From Daphnia pulex (lineage: Eukaryota > Arthropoda > Branchiopoda > Diplostraca > Daphniidae), in contig NC_060022.1 in the NCBI RefSeq assembly GCF_021134715.1, positions 1,865,001 to 1,929,000 of the forward strand: a stretch of DNA of 64,000 bases, written 5' to 3'. Every line of letters starts with the position of its first letter. Positions within the stretch are counted from its first letter, which is position 1. Below the pieces are notes generated by a model. The model worked only from the letters and a program-made list of their open reading frames with translations. It made no database searches and had not been told where the DNA came from. This document shows, one piece after another, positions 58,801-64,000 of the stretch. A program made the position numbers and the translations under genes.

Positions 58801-61800
58801 CAACAACAGACGGACCCCCAAAAAAAAGAATGCGATGCGCTTCACATAGTCGGGATGTTTTTCGAGATGAAATAATGGGGGAAGCAAATCAAAATAAATT
58901 GCAGATTCGATTATTAGCCGTCCTATCCCAGGAAATTATAGAAGCGGCGGCCGTATGACAGCGAATATGACGACATTATTGCCTCAGCAGCACAAAGCTG
59001 CTGGATCAATTCGACTACAGCCGTTCGTCATCCCATTTTTCTCTCCTTTCTTAGCCCGCACTTGGCACGTATAAAATAAGAATATGTCAATATTTTCACA
59101 GTTGAATGGGCCGACTAGAATATGGGAACTTTATTGTGTGTGGGAACCTCGACTCGTTTACGTCAGGTGCTCCGCGTGTTTCTGATGCGGCCAAGCGCTA
59201 GTCCAAGGCCGGCCGTTTGGACTATCTACGCAGCACACCTTTTTGTGGCGGGCCCTAAAACCCTATTATTCTCACCTCCCCTCCTTTCTGCTTTGCAGTT
59301 TATTCATTTTCTGTTTACACGTTATTTCTCAGACTTTCCGCATCGATGGCGGACACTTTTCCGTCTGGCACCGCGATTCAGTTCGTACCAAGAATATTCT
59401 AAAAAAGATAAATATATACGCACATCGATGCGGTATTATTAATACTTTAGACCGAATCTGTCAACAGGCATAAATACGAGCTATATATACCCAAAGACAC
59501 GGTCTGACAGCGACAGCACATGTGTTTTCAGTCAATACAGTTGGATATTTACTGTGTATTGACGCAAATGGAATTATTTCTTTTCGCTGCTATTTTACGT
59601 CCTGTGCGGGATTTTCGATAAAAAGGGAAAAAACTTCATTCAGTGATACAACTGATGTGGATAGCCATCCGTCGATCCGTGCAATATAGACGAGGAAGCT
59701 TTTGATGAGACCTGAGCAGGTTTTTCTATTAGACTCTGCTGGAGCTATTACTATATATAGTCGCTTTTAGAATCCAATTCTATATCGAAGGATGATGTTC
59801 TGAAGTATATATCTAAAGGCTTCGCAAACGTCAATGGCTTCGGCAGCCAGGGCGGTGAGAAAAAGAGCTTTTCAAAGTTCTTTTTTTTTCTTTTTCAAAA
59901 GTATAAAAGGGAATCTCTTTTGCGACGGTATATCCGCTCGTCGCAGGTATAGTACACCTACTACATAGCTATAGACACATCCAAGTTGTATTCACTACCT
60001 TTATACGAATGGGCGATCAAAGCTTTTTGGCGTCGTCCCGTTCGCCAATCTCATTATAGACACGGCGGGGAGAGCCTATTTATCCGAGTAGTATTAGCCT
60101 ATACACGCAAGCAGGCTATAGGAGCCAGTCATCGATGCATCGAACATTCAATCATCAATCTTATTAGTTTTTCTCTCTGGATCTACAAGGGTTTCAGCAT
60201 TGTTTGTAGTCGCGGCACTAGCATTATCACCTTTTATAATCAATCGCTTTGATATTTCGTGTGTTTGATGTTGTGTACAAGTGATGAAATGTGTGTAGCT
60301 ACCAGGGCTATTATAGATATATATCTAGTCGTCGGCAGGTTGCAGCTTTTGTACATTTCATGTCGGAATCAACGAGGAAACATGTTGGAGTTTTCTTTTT
60401 TTTCCTTGTCGAACTTGACTTTATTTATTGGACGTCTAGATTTATTTTGTTAAAGCCAAATGTGAAGTTGTACGTGTACCGCTGATGATGCTATATCATC
60501 TGGTTAAAACAAAACAAAAAGATGTAATATAAAAAGGATTGTAATAACAAAGAACATTTTCTTGGTACAAAAATAAGGCGATGAATTTCTGTTTTTCATT
60601 TCAATGCTTCACTTGCACCGTCAGCCGACTTATATTTATACCTACTTTATATAGTGTACAGTGTTGAATTGAAATCATTGTCTATTCCCTGATTAAAAAT
60701 TTAAAAAAAAAGAAGAGAAATGAATGTTGTTGTTATTTTTTCTTTAGACATTAAAATGGGGAAATTCTTATCCCCGGTGTATAGTGAGCATAAAGAAACG
60801 GTGGCTCTTTTTCTCATTTTCGCCCAGCAACTCCCGAAATGTCTCTGTCTTGGTCTTCTTTATTATTTCCACAATCGTTGACAATGCATCGTCACAGACA
60901 ATGCCCAATAGTGATTTCTGGCGAAGCGTGATGCGCGCAGTTGTGGAAGATTTTATGCTTCAAAAATAATCGATGATTGTTTTGTCTTCTTCTCTGCGAC
61001 GGAATATCCTACCGTAGAGAAGATTAAAAAATAATAAAAAAAAACCAGCGCAGAATAGTAATAGTAGTCGCTTTCATTATCTGTTGATTCTTATTTTTAT
61101 TTTTCCTCTTTTATTCTTTTTGAAAAAAAAAAAAAAGGTGAAGAAAAGAATTTTCTGATGAATAATGTATCGGAGACCGTAGTAATCAATCGAGTTGAAC
61201 GTTGGCTTGGTTTGGCAAGTAGCAAGTATAGTTCATATACCTCCAGTCCTCCACGAAGTGAACGTTTTGAAAGAAAGCTGTGTATAATAAACTTGTTCGA
61301 CAATAGTAAATCAAGAACTCTTCTGGTTCTGGACTGATGACATTATTATATAGTAGTATATACGGATATATTAAATGAGTTTAGCTCACCCCCCTCGGAG
61401 TAATACAGACGCTTCACTGCATTCTATAGTTTCACATCGGTATGTAATAGACAAGACGCTGTTTATTCATGTAAACTATCAATAAAAAAGGAGACTAAAT
61501 CCAGGAAATGAATAACAAGATCGTTACTTGCTGTTGTTAATATGAGACATTCAAATTCACGCCCCAGGGGACTCAAAGAATCCCGCTGGGGAGTGTCAAA
61601 CAATCGTTCGATTTCCACGAATAACACACAGGACTGACAGGAGGTATATAAGGTTCTGCGTATAAACGTAGGAGAGTCATATAGACATTTTAACGCTCCA
61701 ACAAGAAATAAGAATTGACCCAAATTTTCTTGACGGGAAAACGAACTTTTTTACAGATAACAGCGCGGCTATTATCTCTGTGTGATCAAGATAAAGCGGT

Positions 61801-64000
61801 CTATTTCGGTACATATTCATGGCTGATAATTTTACCTTATTATTTCAAGTTTGTCATTAACAATTATAGAATTTTAACAAAACTATACTCGAACCACGCA
61901 AACAAATTTATGTATTTATACAAATGAAATATGAATTTAAAAAAAGTAAGCATCGCTCGTTGTTATTTTACGAACTTGTGCGCAACATCAATTTTCATTA
62001 CAGCGGCGATCACCGTACACCATACCCATCCGGCCGCTACCTGTATGTTCACGCTGCATGGAAAATGGGAAAAAGACAGCACTGCATGTATACTGTCCAG
62101 TAATAGAAAAAAAAAACGACAAGCAAAAGCGAATGAACACGAACGAAACGATAAAAGTGTTGAAAACCATTGAACCAGTTCAGGTTGGGTCCGAGCGTCA
62201 GAAAATCGAACAATCGGATAATTTAATTAGCCGTATCCCCAATTTCGACTTGTATGATGCGGAGCTATTCCTATTGTCAATATGTTTGTCCTATTCAACA
62301 GCTCGCTAATTGTGAGCAATTAAAGCAGTCATTAAACAATGGGCTGCTACACTCTACAGTATATACCTCATTTTATCCTCTACAAGGAAGTGTGTATTGA
62401 TGCTAATCATATAGGCTATTTTTTTTCCACCCCGTGAGATTTCACCAAGGATCGCCATCTTTTTGTAAAAGGCAGCAGCTCGTGTATGATTTAAAATAAA
62501 GAAATGCCCTTTAGAACGCAGAGTGGAAAAAATGCGGACATTGGACCGATTCAAGTATATAAACTTGTTGACACGTGGAAAATATGGAATATGAGTTCAT
62601 CGTTATCGGCTCCATTATCGTGGCCTATACAAGACTGAGAAACATCGACCTCCCAGGCTAGCAGATAGCGCCATATTTGTTTACACGAATCACCAGCCGT
62701 TCAGCATTCTGGAAGCAACCGAAAAAGTTTTTTTTTTTAACTAAACATTTGTGTTTATTTTCTTTTGTCCTTTGTATTTATTTATTTTCGCTACAATGTA
62801 TAGAAATGGGTGGAACAATATAAATAAGGCCGCTCGTCCGGAGTCGAGGTTTATGTCCATGTCGATTTCGTTTCATTGATTTGATTTTATAATATCGCAA
62901 CGCTAATGTTTTAATAATAAAAATATACCCCGTAGTCTTTCCGTTCTAGATTTGTCTGGAAATGGTGTGTTACGTGTGCAATCTGTCGGGGGATGTACGT
63001 ATGTAACGATGTTGTAGCTTATTCCATCCCCCAAGGGGAGAATTGAATATACAAATCCTTCCGTCATCTAAAAGCTTCTTTACTTTCTACGTTTGTTTGA
63101 ATTATTTTTGGTTGTCAACTTAAAAAAAAATAATAATAATAATACAAAGAAAAAAAAACATTTGTTAAATCTTCTTATGTAGAATAAGAGCTGAGAGAAT
63201 CTGCGAGTCACGACGGAGCAGTACCGACCGTGTCATCATCTGTGGGCGGTTTTATTTTTTGAATTGGCAACGGAGGGAGAATTTGTGTGCGCCAATGTTC
63301 TGCTTTGGACGACAAAAGAGGAGAGAGACGAGGACTTTTGATTAATCGACTATGTGCACGTTCATCATATTCCCCTTAGCTCTTTGCTGAATCGCTTGCT
63401 TCCATCAACTTTTGCCTGGCCTTTTCAAAAGAATTCGAGACGTTTCTCTCTCTATGTGTGTGTGAGGGACTTTGGCAAAGATCAGCATCTTAGACGGACG
63501 TGATCCCCCGAGCACGATTCTTATTCAATGTCATTGCTGATTAAAAAAAGGCGGGATTTCCAGTTTTTTTTATTGTGACACGTTCGACGCGTTCAGAAAA
63601 CCCAAACGAGTTCGTGTCGGCTCCTAGAGGAAGCCACTTTCGTCGGTTGTTGTAATCGGTTCTAAAGTCGAACAATAGATGGCGTTCGTCAGCTGTTATT
63701 CAGATCGGCCTGAGGGGGGAAACGAGGTAGAGCAGCAGCAAGCTCTTTCTAGCCAGCCCTACCCACTAGCCCAGACCAAAGTCTCCATTTCTGCGTGTCC
63801 CTGTCCCACACGGTGGCCGACATTGTCTGGCAGAGCCAGTCGTTCACATTATTAGTGTGAGTTTTTATTCCCAATTTCCTTCGTGAAATTGCTCGTTGCA
63901 AATACGGATATTCGTTTGTGTGTGTGTGCGAAGAGAAAATCCGATCAGAGAGAGAACGTCATTCACGCGCATAGTCAGTAACTCAGTACCGGTGGTGATG
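55801..64000. other. Gene-poor right end of the window
   Basis: About 8.2 kb with no supported gene, RNA gene or mobile element. It contains homopolymer runs (G run near 57834-57842, A and T runs near 57371-57432) and several short plus-strand frames, of which 58746-58958 (with PPKKRMR and LLAVLSQEIIEAAAV) and 62058-62309 look the most protein-like but match nothing I know. An ATGGCG start at 63679 opens 56 codons near the right edge and could begin a gene beyond the window. Confidence 0.45.

Overview
The window is animal nuclear DNA, most likely from a branchiopod crustacean such as Daphnia (inference). The reasons are many GT-AG introns of only about 55 to 150 bases, arthropod-like proteins, no bacterial features, and a nuclear receptor that best fits the HR96/HR97 type. 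Four protein genes can be reconstructed exon by exon from sequence alone. Layout: 1-7152 is a near-complete inverted repeat of about 7.15 kb, with two arms of about 3.5 kb around a 62-base spacer, cut by the left window edge. 7153-9220 is mostly unrecognised and holds a perfect 162-bp tandem duplication and one or two candidate minus-strand exons. 9221-10443 is thymidylate synthase (minus strand, 5 exons, 314 aa). 11355-45269 is a full-length neurobeachin gene (minus strand, 41 coding exons, frame intact throughout, 2918 aa). 45270-52354 is the gap between neurobeachin and the next gene, which face away from each other. 52355-54808 is a 757-aa nuclear receptor (plus strand, 3 coding exons) with a glutamine-rich tail. 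54809-64000 is a gene-poor stretch. 

The most striking arrangement is that one neurobeachin intron (17827-36179, about 18.35 kb, far larger than any other) contains a complete mab-21 gene on the opposite strand (23626-24890, 2 exons, 365 aa). From general knowledge, vertebrate MAB21L1 sits in an NBEA intron and MAB21L2 in an intron of the paralogue LRBA, so this looks like a very old nested pair held together by regulation. The same intron holds a plus-strand stretch (33006-33143) that reads as the second half of an immunoglobulin domain and does not belong to neurobeachin or mab-21. 

How the genes relate: neurobeachin is a BEACH-domain scaffold for membrane traffic and PKA anchoring, mab-21 is a developmental regulator with a cGAS-like fold, the nuclear receptor is a transcription factor, and thymidylate synthase makes dTMP. 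They form no operon-like unit. The meaningful links are the nesting, the head-to-tail neurobeachin/thymidylate synthase order, and the divergent neurobeachin/nuclear receptor pair. Exon ends were placed by eye from splice signals and reading phase; allow 1-2 bases of error.
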